Numbered from the stretch's first letter, positions 36,136-47,481 are shown. The stretch is DNA of 64,000 nt from Prevotella bivia DSM 20514 (GCF_000262545.1 NZ_JH660660.1:1450975-1514974); one strand, 5' to 3'. Translations and numbers: made by a program. Notes: generated from the letters alone by a model not told the origin.

Positions 36136-36276
36136 CGCTCACGGCACGAAAAACCAGGCAAAACTCCACCTTTCTTCGTTTGACGAGTCCACGCAGGACT
36201 TTGCCTTTGTAATTCCGACAACGGGTGTACGGTAGTGATTATATGTCCTTAAAGGAAATATTAATGCGGAAATGAT

Positions 36277-36284
36277 TAACTTTG
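36277..36284 (+). promoter_or_regulatory. -7 promoter element of the PepSY gene
   Basis: TAACTTTG, 25 bases before the ATG at 36310; matches TAnnTTTG. Confidence 0.5.
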
Positions 36285-36309
36285 CTGTTGCAAAATTTTA
36301 GAATACATC

Positions 36310-37773
36310 ATGAAGAAAGCAACTTGGCGAAAACATCATAAATGGTTGGGATTGGTATTGGGATTTTTCCTTATTATGTTCTGCATTTCTGGCGTAATGC
36401 TCAATCATCCTTCTCTTATCACACAATATAGCATCAGTCGCGCTTATCTCCCAAAGGACTATGAATATAAGAAATGGGATAAGGGATTGTTGCGCGGTAC
36501 GCTGAAATGGAACAACCATGTTATCGCTTATGGCTATAATGGATTGTGGCTCACTGATAGCTTGGGACAACATTTCTCCGACTTCAATCGTGGATTACCC
36601 ACTGATGCCGACGCTAGAAATATCCGTGGGATAGCAGAAACGCCTTCGCATCAGCTATTCATGGTAAGCCAATATGAGCTTTATACCTTAACAAGTCATC
36701 ATACTTGGAAGAAAATACCTCTTTCAAACGGTGAAGAAGAACGCCTGAGCGATATTACGACAAAGGGCGATAGCCTTATCGTAACAAGCAGATCCTACAT
36801 TTACTTATTGGTAAAACCTTATCAAACTTACCAGAAGATAACGCTTGAAAAGCCCACCAACTACGATGGAAAGGTATCGTTATTCAGCACCGTATGGCAG
36901 TTGCATAGCGGTGCGCTGTTTGGTTTTGTGGGCAAACTGATAGCCGACGGCATCGGTCTTGCACTCTTCTTTTTGACTATTTCAGGTTTTGTCTTTTGGT
37001 TTATACTCAAACGCAAGCGACAAGGTAGTAGCAAATTGGCTAGTCGCTGGTTACGCTGGCATAACTATATCGGACGAATATCTATCGCTTTAACCCTCTT
37101 TTTATGCTTTACGGGATGGCTACTTCGCCCTCCTGCCCTCATCGCTATCGCCTCTGCTAGAGTATCTGCCGTCCCCTTCTCTACAATGGATACTGACAAT
37201 TCTTGGAACGATGGCTTAAGAGCCTTGCGTTATGATCGTGTGAAAAAAGATTGGCTCCTCTATACTTCTGAGGGATTTTATGCGATAAAAGACCTTATGG
37301 CTGCGCCTACCCCCGTGCTACATCACCCCCCCGTTAGCGTTATGGGGGTGAATGTGATGCAACAAACAGCCCATGGGGTTTGGCTTATAGGCTCATTTAG
37401 TGGTATGTATGAGTGGGATCGCCAACATGGTACACTTATCGATCACTTCACTCATCAACCAGCACAACCTATTAAAGGAATACCTTTTGGGACACATGCA
37501 GTGGCGGGTTATAGCCATGATTTTACATGTGGAGAAGTGATTGCCGACTATAAAACAGGGTGCGATAATCTCCCACAACCCCACTGGATGGCAACGCTCC
37601 CCATGTCTTTACGCAATGTTTGCATAGAAATTCACACAGGACGCATTTATACTTTCCTTGGAATGGGTACTATCGTCTATATTTTTATCATAGGTTTAGG
37701 TATTGCATGGTGCTTATGGAGTGGTTGGAAAATATCTAAAAGCGGCAATCGTCGTAGCGTTAAGAGGACTTGA
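36310..37773 (+). CDS. PepSY-domain membrane protein
   Basis: A 487-residue inner-membrane protein of the PepSY-associated TM family. It begins with the family signature KKATWRKHHKWLGLVLGFFL, and later has GLALFFLTISGFVFWFILKR, RWLRWHNYIGRISIALTLFL and a final helix at TIVYIFIIGLGIAWCLW. The large periplasmic parts contain beta-rich segments. Members often accompany iron or siderophore uptake and act as reductase-like partners; no such neighbour is seen here, so the role stays open. Confidence 0.85.
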   Translation: MKKATWRKHHKWLGLVLGFFLIMFCISGVMLNHPSLITQYSISRAYLPKDYEYKKWDKGLLRGTLKWNNHVIAYGYNGLWLTDSLGQHFSDFNRGLPTDADARNIRGIAETPSHQLFMVSQYELYTLTSHHTWKKIPLSNGEEERLSDITTKGDSLIVTSRSYIYLLVKPYQTYQKITLEKPTNYDGKVSLFSTVWQLHSGALFGFVGKLIADGIGLALFFLTISGFVFWFILKRKRQGSSKLASRWLRWHNYIGRISIALTLFLCFTGWLLRPPALIAIASARVSAVPFSTMDTDNSWNDGLRALRYDRVKKDWLLYTSEGFYAIKDLMAAPTPVLHHPPVSVMGVNVMQQTAHGVWLIGSFSGMYEWDRQHGTLIDHFTHQPAQPIKGIPFGTHAVAGYSHDFTCGEVIADYKTGCDNLPQPHWMATLPMSLRNVCIEIHTGRIYTFLGMGTIVYIFIIGLGIAWCLWSGWKISKSGNRRSVKRT

Positions 37774-37816
37774 TAAGAGCTTCGTCCATAACGAGAACAT
37801 ATAGGAATGGGAAAAA

Positions 37817-39370
<1,554 letters not shown>

Positions 39371-39400
39371 GCACGAAATATTTTGGTTTTTATCTGATAG

Positions 39401-39408
39401 CAAATATA
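39401..39408 (-). promoter_or_regulatory. -7 promoter element of the DUF4301 gene
   Basis: On the minus strand TATATTTG lies about 30 bases before ATG 39370. This placement decides against the more upstream TTG start. Confidence 0.6.
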
Positions 39409-39576
39409 CTCACTTTATATTAGATAAAGGCATTATTTAAAGACAAAAAGACTTTCCTATATAGTTTTTCTTAACTTTAAGGCGAAAGGGAAAGGAAAAA
39501 GAAATATTCTTACAAACAATATTGCTTAGTATTCTGAAAAAATGCTTACTTAACTATCTGTTTTTCAACATCTTGA

Positions 39577-39635
39577 AAAAGGTGATGTTTTACGTAGTAA
39601 AAGGTAACCTTTTATGCCGTAAAACATCACCTTTT
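39577..39635. repeat. Large interspersed palindrome, nested hairpins
   Basis: AAAAGGTGATGTTTTACG (39577-39594) is exactly repeated in inverse at 39618-39635. An inner stem AAAAGGT/ACCTTTT is within the loop. It lies alone in the 500-base gap between DUF4301 and glyA. A partial echo of its arm (ATCATGTTTTGCA) follows at about 39647. The shape is that of dispersed palindromic repeats. The remainder of the gap holds only A/T-rich sequence. Confidence 0.75.
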
Positions 39636-39834
39636 CATTGAAAAAAGATCATGTTTTGCAATGTAATAGCTTATGTCTTACTTTTTATTCTTGAATATAA
39701 TTTACACTTTTGTACATCATATCCCCCCACTTCATACTACTTCAAAGCTGTTTTTTAACAAACATATACGAAAGGGTTGAAACAGAAGCCTATTATATAT
39801 CGTCCTATAACAAGGCTATGAGATATAAAAAAAA

Positions 39835-39863
39835 CTCCCGCAACCAACAAAGGGCTGCGGGAG
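39835..39863 (-). terminator. glyA terminator
   Basis: CTCCCGCA (39835-39842) pairs with TGCGGGAG (39856-39863). On the minus strand a run of eight T follows (39827-39834). It is 26 bases after the glyA stop. Confidence 0.9.
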
Positions 39864-39889
39864 CAAAAACTTATTTCTTATGAAAAATT

Positions 39890-41170
39890 TTAATAAGCAA
39901 ATAAAGGATAAGCCTTCATTGTTTCATTAACCTTTTCACGAACTTCTGCGATAACCTTCTCATCGTCTGGAGCAGAAAGCACCTTGTCGATAAGTTCAGC
40001 AACAAGAACCATCAAATCTTCCTTAGCACCACGAGTAGTGATAGCAGCAGTACCTAGACGAATACCTGACGTTTGGAAAGCAGAACGTGTATCGAATGGT
40101 ACCATATTCTTATTAACAGTGATGTCGGCTGCAACGAGCGCATTTTCAGCTACCTTACCCGTAAGTTCTGGGAACTTAGTACGAAGGTCTAGCAACATTG
40201 AGTGGTTGTCCGTACCACCAGAAACGATACCGTAACCACGCTTAACCAACTCCTCTGCCAAAACAGCAGCATTCTTCTTTACCTGTGTAGCATATTCTTT
40301 CCAACTTGGCTCAAGAATTTCGCCAAAAGCAACAGCCTTAGCAGCAATAACATGCTCTAATGGGCCACCTTGGTTGCCAGGGAATACAGAAGAGTCTAAC
40401 AGTTGAGACATCTTCTTAACCACGCCCTTAGGAGTAGTATAGCCCCATGGGTTATCGAAGTCTTTGCCCATCATGATCACACCACCACGAGGCCCACGAA
40501 GTGTCTTATGAGTAGTTGTAGTAACGATGTGAGCATGCTTAACAGGATTTTCTAGCAAACCAGCTGCTATCAAACCAGCAGGGTGAGCCATATCTACCAT
40601 AAAGATAGCACCAATTTCATCGGCTACCTTGCGGATACGAGCATAATCCCACTCACGGCTATAGGCAGAAGCACCAGCAATGATTAGCTTTGGCTTATGT
40701 TCACGAGCAAGCTGCTCTAAGTTGTCATAGTCAACACGACCCGTCTCTTTGTTCAATTGATAACCTATTGGACGATAAAGAATACCAGAATTGTTTACAG
40801 GGCTACCATGAGAAAGATGACCACCATGGTTCAAGTCAAGACCCATAAAACAATCGCCGGGTTTCAAAATAGCTTGAAGCACAGCTTGATTAGCTTGAGC
40901 ACCAGAGTGTGGCTGAACGTTAGCCCAGCATGCACCGAATACCTTCTTAACACGCTCAATACAGAGAGTTTCTACCTCGTCAACAACCTGACAACCACCA
41001 TAATAGCGCTTACCAGGATAGCCTTCAGCATACTTATTGGTAAGGTATGAACCCATAGCTGCCATAACCTCGTCGCTGACAAAGTTTTCAGATGCGATTA
41101 GCTCAATGCCTTTTAACTGGCGTTGATGTTCTTTTTCGATTAAATCGAAAACAGTATTATCTTTTCTCAT
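39890..41170 (-). CDS. glyA: Serine hydroxymethyltransferase
   Basis: A 426-residue PLP enzyme that converts serine and tetrahydrofolate to glycine and 5,10-methylene-THF, the main source of one-carbon units. It shows [67 protein letters not shown] and the PLP-lysine motif [14 protein letters not shown]. Length and all catalytic segments are complete. It is a monocistronic unit with its own promoter and terminator. Confidence 0.98.
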   Translation of the reverse strand: MRKDNTVFDLIEKEHQRQLKGIELIASENFVSDEVMAAMGSYLTNKYAEGYPGKRYYGGCQVVDEVETLCIERVKKVFGACWANVQPHSGAQANQAVLQAILKPGDCFMGLDLNHGGHLSHGSPVNNSGILYRPIGYQLNKETGRVDYDNLEQLAREHKPKLIIAGASAYSREWDYARIRKVADEIGAIFMVDMAHPAGLIAAGLLENPVKHAHIVTTTTHKTLRGPRGGVIMMGKDFDNPWGYTTPKGVVKKMSQLLDSSVFPGNQGGPLEHVIAAKAVAFGEILEPSWKEYATQVKKNAAVLAEELVKRGYGIVSGGTDNHSMLLDLRTKFPELTGKVAENALVAADITVNKNMVPFDTRSAFQTSGIRLGTAAITTRGAKEDLMVLVAELIDKVLSAPDDEKVIAEVREKVNETMKAYPLFAY

Positions 41171-41248
41171 AAGTTATAAAAAATGTTTAGATAAAGCCAC
41201 CATTTGTAAGGTTACCATTGAATGGCTTCATAAGTTATAGATCTGCTG

Positions 41249-41256
41249 CAAATATA
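41249..41256 (-). promoter_or_regulatory. -7 promoter element of glyA
   Basis: On the minus strand TATATTTG, about 80 bases before the ATG; matches TAnnTTTG. Confidence 0.5.
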
Positions 41257-41333
41257 CAAAAACTACTTTAAGTAACCACAATTCTTTTCAAATAAAAAAG
41301 TACCTTTTAATAGTTTTTTATACAAATAGGTCT

Positions 41334-41341
41334 TACCTTTG
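41334..41341 (+). promoter_or_regulatory. -7 promoter element of the flavoprotein gene
   Basis: TACCTTTG, 25 bases before the ATG at 41366. The upstream T-run takes the place of a clear TTG. Confidence 0.55.
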
Positions 41342-41365
41342 CGGTAGATAAAAAGATTGACGCCA

Positions 41366-42607
41366 ATGAATAATATTCTCAATATAGCCATTATTGGTGG
41401 TGGAGCTGCGGGCTTCTTTGCAGCCATCACAGCAAAGAAAACTTACCCCAAAGCTAACATAACCATTTTTGAAAGAGGCAACAAAGTGCTGGCAAAGGTC
41501 GAAGTAACAGGAGGTGGGCGCTGCAACCTTACCAACACATTTGCTAATATCACCGATCTGAAACAGGCGTATCCACGTGGTAGCAAACTGATGAAGCGCC
41601 TTTTCAAATCGTTTGACAACGAGGCATGTATGCAATGGTTTCGTTCTCATGGGGTTCCACTCATTATTCAGGAAGACCAATGTGTGTTTCCCAAGGCACA
41701 AGACTCCCATGCTGTAATAAATGCACTTACAAAGGAGGCAAAACGACTCGGAATAAACATCATTGTGTGTAAACAACTCATCGCACTAGAACAACCTATG
41801 GAGGGCTATTTCCGCCTTACCTTTAAAGATGGCACCGACAGACTCTTTCATAGGGTGGCTATAACCACTGGTGGAGCACCTTTGCAGAAACAACTGGCAT
41901 ACCTTCAAACATTAAATCACAAGGTAGAAGCACCCGTACCTTCGCTCTTCACCTTTAACATAGATGATAAAAAAATACTGAAACTCATGGGAACGGTAAT
42001 AGATCCTGTAGTAGCCACCATGCTAGGAACAAAACTACGTACAGTAGGACCGCTACTTATAACGCACTGGGGTATGAGCGGTCCTGCCATATTGAAGCTA
42101 TCTTCCCACGCTGCTCGCATACTAGGAGAAAACGATTATAAGGGACAAGTTGCTATTAACTGGGTGGGCGAACGAACACGAACAGAAGTAGAAACAGCCA
42201 TCAATAGAATAATAAGCGAGAATCCTAAAAAGCAGCTAGGCAATGTCCGACCTTTTAATCTCACTACTAAGCTTTGGCTCTACCTTATAGATAAGGTGGA
42301 ACTTGAAGAAACAAAGCCATGGGGAGAGCTTGGGAAAAAGGGCTTCAACCGTATGGTAGAAGTACTTGTAAATGATGTTTACGGCATTTCGGGTAAAGGA
42401 TCATACAAGGAAGAATTTGTTACTTGTGGTGGTATCAGCTTAAAGTCTATTAACCAAAACACACTTGAAAGCAAAACCTGTTCAGGACTTTTCTTTGCTG
42501 GCGAGATTCTCGATGTAGATGGCATCACAGGCGGTTTCAATTTGCAAGCCGCATGGACAATGGGCTATACCGTAGGATTATGGATAGGTAAGACAAAGGA
42601 AGAATAG
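41366..42607 (+). CDS. Flavoprotein of the HI0933/YhiN (aminoacetone oxidase-like) family
   Basis: A 413-residue FAD/NAD(P)-binding protein. The N-terminal Rossmann motif is NIAIIGGGAAGFFAAITAKK, followed by KVEVTGGGRCNLTNTF, the family signature. The C-terminus has GISLKSINQNTLESKTC, LFFAGEILDVDGITGGFNLQ and AAWTMGYTVG. I start at ATG 41366 rather than the TTG at 41357. Family members have no firmly assigned reaction; a link to aminoacetone or tRNA chemistry has been proposed. It stands alone between glyA and the metal transporter. Confidence 0.92.
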   Translation: MNNILNIAIIGGGAAGFFAAITAKKTYPKANITIFERGNKVLAKVEVTGGGRCNLTNTFANITDLKQAYPRGSKLMKRLFKSFDNEACMQWFRSHGVPLIIQEDQCVFPKAQDSHAVINALTKEAKRLGINIIVCKQLIALEQPMEGYFRLTFKDGTDRLFHRVAITTGGAPLQKQLAYLQTLNHKVEAPVPSLFTFNIDDKKILKLMGTVIDPVVATMLGTKLRTVGPLLITHWGMSGPAILKLSSHAARILGENDYKGQVAINWVGERTRTEVETAINRIISENPKKQLGNVRPFNLTTKLWLYLIDKVELEETKPWGELGKKGFNRMVEVLVNDVYGISGKGSYKEEFVTCGGISLKSINQNTLESKTCSGLFFAGEILDVDGITGGFNLQAAWTMGYTVGLWIGKTKEE

Positions 42608-42688
42608 CTAGAGACAAATTATTCTAACAAAGGATAGAATTATAAGGAAATAGTATCTCATAGTATGGCTTAAATTCTAGTTTTTTCT

Positions 42689-42696
42689 TACCTTTG
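42689..42696 (+). promoter_or_regulatory. -7 promoter element of the Nramp transporter gene
   Basis: TACCTTTG, 32 bases before the ATG at 42729. Confidence 0.5.
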
Positions 42697-42728
42697 TTGT
42701 AACAATTAAAGTTTTCCATAAACACAGA

Positions 42729-43988
42729 ATGAGTATTTTAAAAGAATTAAAACGTAGCGATCATCCACGTGTGTTGGGTGCTATTGACATCTTCAAATAT
42801 ATTGGTCCGGGATTACTCGTAACAGTAGGATTTATCGACCCTGGCAATTGGGCTAGCAATTTTGCTGCTGGTTCCGACTTTGGATATAGCTTGCTTTGGG
42901 TAGTAACGCTATCTACCATTATGCTTATCATTTTACAACACAACGTTGCCCACTTAGGTATCGTTACAGGTTTATGTTTGAGCGAAGCTGCTGTGAAATA
43001 TTCACCGAAATGGCTAGGACGTCCTATCATCGTGAGTGGCTTTCTTGCAAGTATATCTACCTCTTTAGCGGAGATCCTTGGTGGAGCTATTGCTTTACAA
43101 ATGCTTTTTGGCATTAGCATCCCAAATGGAGCATTATTGACCACAGCAGCCGTACTTATTATGCTTTTTACCAATAGTTATAAACGTATGGAAAAAGCTA
43201 TTATAGGCTTTGTATCAATGATAGGTTTAGCCTTCTTATACGAATTGATCTTAGTGGATATTCCTTGGGAAACAGCCCTTAAAGGAGCTTTTATCCCTTC
43301 TGTACCACAAGGCTCTTTAATGATAGTTATGAGCGTACTGGGTGCTGTCGTGATGCCTCACAACTTGTTCCTTCATTCGGAGATTGTGCAAAGTCGTGAA
43401 ATTTATTTAAAAGGAGAAGAACGTATAAAGAAAATGCTAAAATATGAATTCGTTGATACGCTATTTTCGATGATCATTGGTTGGGCTATTAACTCAGCTA
43501 TGATCCTCCTAGCTGCTAGCACTTTCTTTGCACATGGTGAGCATGTAAGCGAATTAGCACAAGCACAAGCAATGCTTACCCCACTTCTTGGCAACAATGC
43601 TGCCAACATTTTCGCTATAGCCTTGCTCTTAGCTGGAATATCTAGTACTATAACAAGTGGTATGGCAGCAGGTAGTATCTTCGCAGGACTATTCAACGAG
43701 GCATATAATGTAAAAGACGCACACTCTATCATTGGAATTGTGCTTTCTTTAGGTATAGCCCTCTTAGTAATATTTTTTCTTGGCGATCCCTTTAAGGGAC
43801 TGATAGTATCACAAATGGTACTATCTATTCAACTCCCGTTTACAGTATTCTTGCAAGTAAGCCTTACCTCATCAAAACGAGTCATGGGAAGATATGTCAA
43901 CCGAAAAAGTACCACTACCCTACTATATTTCTTAGCTGCACTTGTGTCTGGGCTAAACATTTGGTTGCTGATAGAGTTGATTAAATAA
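42729..43988 (+). CDS. Nramp family divalent metal transporter (MntH-like)
   Basis: A 419-residue membrane protein with about eleven helices. The metal-binding TM1 motif is GFIDPGNWASNFAAGSD (DPGN), and TM6 carries VVMPHNLFLHSEIVQSR (MPH), both diagnostic of Nramp proteins. It imports Mn(II) or Fe(II) with protons. The Met in MPH favours transition metals over Mg or Al. Whether Mn or Fe is preferred cannot be told. No MntR/Fur box was recognised by eye. Confidence 0.93.
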   Translation: MSILKELKRSDHPRVLGAIDIFKYIGPGLLVTVGFIDPGNWASNFAAGSDFGYSLLWVVTLSTIMLIILQHNVAHLGIVTGLCLSEAAVKYSPKWLGRPIIVSGFLASISTSLAEILGGAIALQMLFGISIPNGALLTTAAVLIMLFTNSYKRMEKAIIGFVSMIGLAFLYELILVDIPWETALKGAFIPSVPQGSLMIVMSVLGAVVMPHNLFLHSEIVQSREIYLKGEERIKKMLKYEFVDTLFSMIIGWAINSAMILLAASTFFAHGEHVSELAQAQAMLTPLLGNNAANIFAIALLLAGISSTITSGMAAGSIFAGLFNEAYNVKDAHSIIGIVLSLGIALLVIFFLGDPFKGLIVSQMVLSIQLPFTVFLQVSLTSSKRVMGRYVNRKSTTTLLYFLAALVSGLNIWLLIELIK

Positions 43989-44007
43989 AAAAAATATTGT
44001 AAGTTTG
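43977..44007 (+). promoter_or_regulatory. Promoter of the phosphatase-kinase operon
   Basis: TTG (43977-43979), 20 bases, TAAGTTTG (44000-44007). It overlaps the end of the Nramp gene. The next start codon is at 44031. Confidence 0.6.
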
Positions 44008-44030
44008 CATTATAATCAATAACTAGAACA

Positions 44031-45524
44031 ATGAGAAAACTATTTATTATTCTCGTGCTTGGACTATTCCTACAGACCAACGCATTTGCTGCTAAGGTGC
44101 AGAGACCTAAACTTGTAATAGGATTAGTAGTCGATCAAATGAGGTGGGATTACCTCTACTACTATTACAACGATTATAGCTCCAACGGATTAAGACGATT
44201 ACTAGACGGAGGCTATAGCTTTGCCAACACACAAATAAGCTATGCTCCTGCAGTTACAGCAGTAGGGCATACCTCAATATTTACAGGAACTGTTCCTGCC
44301 ATTCACGGCATTGCAGGCAACGACTTTTGGCAAAACGATCAAGCTGTATATTGTTGTGAAGATGATAATGTGCAAGGAGTAGGTAGCGATGAAAAAGGAG
44401 CAAAGATGAGTCCACACCGCATGCTTAGCACCACTATTGGAGACCAATTGCGCATTTCTACCGATTTCCGTTCACGTGTTTTTGGCGTATCATTAAAGGA
44501 TCGTGCAGCTATTCTTCCTGCTGGTCATTCGGCTAATGCAGCCTTTTGGTGGGGTGCTAAAGCAGGACACTTTATTTCTTCTTCGTATTATATGAACACA
44601 TTACCTGAGTGGCTTATCAACTTTAATTCTACACATCACAAGCCATCTGGTTATAATATCAAGACTTCAAACGAAGGAGTTACTATGACTTTTGATATGG
44701 CTAAAGCAGTGATTGATAATTATAATCTAGGCGGCGAGGATGCTACCGATATGCTTACAATAAGTATATCGTCAACCGATGCGATAGGACATACTTATGG
44801 AACACGTGGAACAGAAAACAAACAAGTATATATGCAGCTAGATAAGGATCTTGCCGACTTCCTTTCTACACTCGATAAGCGCTTTGGATATGGTAACTAT
44901 CTTATCTTTCTTACAGCCGATCATGGTGCCGCACATAACTTCAACTACCTACGCAAACATAAAATACCAGCAGGTGGATGGGATTGGGAAGAAAGTACTA
45001 AGAAGCTAAATGCACATTTACAAAGTAAGTTTGGTATAGCTCCTGTAATGGGAGAAGACAATTATCAATTTTACTTTAACGACTCTATCATTGCTAAAGC
45101 TGGCATAGCAAAGCAAACAGTAATAGATGAATCGGTGGACTTTTTAAAGCATGATCCGCTTATGATGTATGTTTTCGATTACGAACATTTGGCTCAAACC
45201 ACGATGCCAGCATTGATAAAGGAGCGCCTTACTAATGGATATTTTCGTAACCGTTCGGGTGAAATAGGCTTTATAACACGTCCACAGGTATTCGGGGCTA
45301 AAGACGTTCCTACTTATAAAGGCACACAGCATGGTCAGCCTTTTCCTTATGACACCCACATTCCTTTCCTACTCTATGGCAAAAACATTCCACAAGGAGA
45401 GGATTTTGAGGCTGTAAACATTGAGGATATAGCACCTACCATTTGTGCTTTGCTTCACATACAAATGCCAAATGGAAGCATAGGAAAACCTAGAATATTA
45501 AAACAGCAGAAAGTAACACAGTAA
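44031..45524 (+). CDS. PafA-like alkaline phosphatase family protein
   Basis: A 497-residue periplasmic phosphatase. A signal peptide (MRKLFIILVLGLFLQTNAFA) is followed by KLVIGLVVDQMRWDYL, the metal-binding Asp region. The catalytic Thr is in YAPAVTAVGHTSIFTGTVPA, and further metal ligands lie in STDAIGHTYG and FLTADHGAAHNF. The length and these motifs fit the Bacteroidetes phosphatase PafA, which releases phosphate from many monoesters. It is the first gene of an operon with two deoxynucleoside kinases starting two bases after its stop. Confidence 0.92.
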   Translation: MRKLFIILVLGLFLQTNAFAAKVQRPKLVIGLVVDQMRWDYLYYYYNDYSSNGLRRLLDGGYSFANTQISYAPAVTAVGHTSIFTGTVPAIHGIAGNDFWQNDQAVYCCEDDNVQGVGSDEKGAKMSPHRMLSTTIGDQLRISTDFRSRVFGVSLKDRAAILPAGHSANAAFWWGAKAGHFISSSYYMNTLPEWLINFNSTHHKPSGYNIKTSNEGVTMTFDMAKAVIDNYNLGGEDATDMLTISISSTDAIGHTYGTRGTENKQVYMQLDKDLADFLSTLDKRFGYGNYLIFLTADHGAAHNFNYLRKHKIPAGGWDWEESTKKLNAHLQSKFGIAPVMGEDNYQFYFNDSIIAKAGIAKQTVIDESVDFLKHDPLMMYVFDYEHLAQTTMPALIKERLTNGYFRNRSGEIGFITRPQVFGAKDVPTYKGTQHGQPFPYDTHIPFLLYGKNIPQGEDFEAVNIEDIAPTICALLHIQMPNGSIGKPRILKQQKVTQ

Positions 45525-45526
45525 AA

Positions 45527-46141
45527 ATGCATATTGCAATAGCAGGAAATATAGGAAGTGGAAAAACTACCCTAACCACGATGCTTGCCAAACGGTACGA
45601 CTGGGAGCCTCGCTTTGAATCGGTAGATTATAACCCTTACCTTGACGATTATTACAAAGATCTTAAACGATGGTCATTCCCTATGGAGGTGTTCTTCTTA
45701 AAAGAACGCTTTAAAGACCTATTAGAGATAAACCAATGTGGTAAACCTGTGGTGCAAGATCGGTCTATCTATGAAGGCGTATATGTTTTCACAGAGAACA
45801 ATTATGCTATGGGAAATCTTGATACGCGTGATTACGAAACGTATATGGAGTTGTTTGAGGACTTGACAGACATCGTAAAATTACCCGACTTGATGATCTA
45901 TCTTCGCTCATCGGTGAGCCATCTTGTAGCAAATATTGAGAAACGTGGACGAAGTTACGAACAGAAAATGCCTTTAGGTTATCTGGAAAATATCAATAAA
46001 CGCTATGAGGACTTTATTCTAAATAAGTATAAAGGCAGAGTATTAATCGTCGATGTAGATGAACTTGACTACCAGCATAATCCCAAAGACTTTGGAATGA
46101 TCACCGATAAAATAGATAGAGAACTGTTTGGACTATTCTAG
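45527..46141 (+). CDS. Deoxynucleoside kinase, copy 1
   Basis: A 204-residue dNK-family kinase that phosphorylates deoxynucleosides for salvage. Motifs are the P-loop IAIAGNIGSGKTTLTTML, the substrate-binding VQDRSIYEGVYVF (DRS) and the LID arginines in LVANIEKRGRSYEQ. It is immediately followed by a paralogue of about the same length. In lactobacilli the two tandem dNK genes make a deoxyadenosine/deoxyguanosine kinase heterodimer; the same is likely here but the specificity of each subunit is not readable. Confidence 0.93.
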   Translation: MHIAIAGNIGSGKTTLTTMLAKRYDWEPRFESVDYNPYLDDYYKDLKRWSFPMEVFFLKERFKDLLEINQCGKPVVQDRSIYEGVYVFTENNYAMGNLDTRDYETYMELFEDLTDIVKLPDLMIYLRSSVSHLVANIEKRGRSYEQKMPLGYLENINKRYEDFILNKYKGRVLIVDVDELDYQHNPKDFGMITDKIDRELFGLF

Positions 46142-46175
46142 GAATAGAAATAAAGAAATAAAAGAAATACATACT

Positions 46176-46802
46176 ATGCATATAGCTATAGCTGGAAATA
46201 TTGGTGCGGGGAAGACAACACTCACCAAAATGCTCTCAAAACGTTACGGATGGAAAGCTCATTTTGAGCCAGTAGATAATAATCCTTATCTTGAAGATTA
46301 CTATGGAGATATGGATCGTTGGGCTTTCAACCTCCAAATCTATTTTCTCAACAAGCGCTTTCGTGACGTTGTAGAAATATCTAAGAGCAATGATACGATT
46401 ATTCAAGATCGTACTATCTTTGAAGATGCACGCATCTTTGCACCTAATCTTCACGAGATGGGACTTATGAGCGATCGCGATTTTAACAATTATACCGACC
46501 TCTTCGACCTTATGATGTCGCTAGTAAAATTGCCCGACCTACTTATCTATATCCGTTGCTCTATCCCTCGCTTGATAGATCATATCCAACAACGTGGTCG
46601 TGATTACGAGCAAACGATGCGCATTGATTATCTAAAGGGATTAAACCAGCGCTATGAAGATTGGATAAAAACCTACAAAGGACACTTAATGATTGTAGAT
46701 GGAGATGCTACTGATTTCCAAAATAATCCTCAAGACTTCAAGCGTATCACAGATATGATCGACGACCGCCTATTTGGATTATTCCCTATGGAAGAAGAGT
46801 AG
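46176..46802 (+). CDS. Deoxynucleoside kinase, copy 2
   Basis: A 208-residue paralogue of the preceding gene. It has the P-loop IAIAGNIGAGKTTLTKML, IIQDRTIFEDARIFA (DRT in place of DRS) and LIDHIQQRGRDYEQ. I start it at ATG 46176, since the N-terminus MHIAIAGNIGAGKT then aligns exactly with copy 1; the longer frame from 46128 overlaps copy 1. Differences at DRS/DRT and in the substrate pocket suggest that the two copies prefer different bases. It is the last gene of the operon. Confidence 0.93.
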   Translation: MHIAIAGNIGAGKTTLTKMLSKRYGWKAHFEPVDNNPYLEDYYGDMDRWAFNLQIYFLNKRFRDVVEISKSNDTIIQDRTIFEDARIFAPNLHEMGLMSDRDFNNYTDLFDLMMSLVKLPDLLIYIRCSIPRLIDHIQQRGRDYEQTMRIDYLKGLNQRYEDWIKTYKGHLMIVDGDATDFQNNPQDFKRITDMIDDRLFGLFPMEEE

Positions 46803-46858
46803 GCTCACGCTGGTATAGGTACCTTTTTAGTTGATCTATTATATCTCATAAGAGTAAC

Positions 46859-46891
46859 ATCCCAACTGTCTGCGAAGATAGTTGGGATTTT
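46859..46891 (+). terminator. Terminator of the phosphatase-kinase operon
   Basis: ATCCCAACT (46859-46867) pairs with AGTTGGGAT (46880-46888), followed by TTTTC. Confidence 0.8.
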
Positions 46892-46975
46892 CACTAATAA
46901 GCTCTATGCTAGCAGCTAAATATCCTTTAAAATTCTATTATTACTTAATATAGACCAATAAAAAATCTATAACAA

Positions 46976-47239
46976 TTACCATTCTCTACCATCCAAATTG
47001 CTTTGAGGAGCACCTTCGTTTGGATTTCTATATTTTTTTGTAGCGTTATTTGTTGGCTTAATCCTATAAAAAGGATTTAAGTCCTCTTCATTCTGATCAG
47101 TCTCATCATGATAAATTACCCTAACAGAATCTTTTAAAGAAACATTTTTTACATACCTCCTCAATCGGTTACATGAATAGGTTAACATTAATATAAGAAA
47201 AAGTATGATAATATATTTGCTTCGTTGAAGAATTGTCAT
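46976..47239 (-). CDS. Small hypothetical lipoprotein
   Basis: An 87-residue protein with a lipoprotein signal (YIIILFLILMLTYSC, lipobox LTYSC). The mature part is short and polar and ends SNLDGREW. No family was recognised. It lies alone on the minus strand, facing the kinase operon terminator. The start could be the first Met. Existence is supported mainly by the good lipobox. Confidence 0.6.
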   Translation of the reverse strand: MTILQRSKYIIILFLILMLTYSCNRLRRYVKNVSLKDSVRVIYHDETDQNEEDLNPFYRIKPTNNATKKYRNPNEGAPQSNLDGREW

Positions 47240-47441
47240 TGTTTTTCGTATTTATTTCTGAGCTATCATATTTCTATATATACAAAGATAGTCATTTCCT
47301 TATAATAGAACAAATCGCTACTACCTCTCTAAATGATAATTAACTAAATATAGAGTTATACAGCATTTTATAAAGGAAATACTCCATTCACTTCATACAA
47401 ACAACTTATTACTCTGTCTATACTCATCTCTAAAATTTTAG

Positions 47442-47481
47442 CTATCTTTGCATAAGATAGGCTGCACTCGGCAATATTCAA
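47442..47481 (+). repeat. 40-bp direct repeat, copy 1 (hairpin plus promoter-like motif)
   Basis: CTATCTT-tgcat-AAGATAG is a perfect stem that contains TATCTTTG, the -7 promoter consensus. It is followed by GGCTGCACTCGGCAATATTC. A second copy at 47508-47547 matches in 39 of 40 bases. A short piece of the same type, CGCTCGGCAAAGA, occurs at 5054-5066. Confidence 0.8.

Noticed and set aside
35748-36221. Long minus-strand frames in the G/C-rich segment (also 34976-35257, 35077-35655, 35333-35677)
   Set aside because: They are antisense shadows, as expected in high-GC coding DNA. The plus-strand frame has the recognisable protein.
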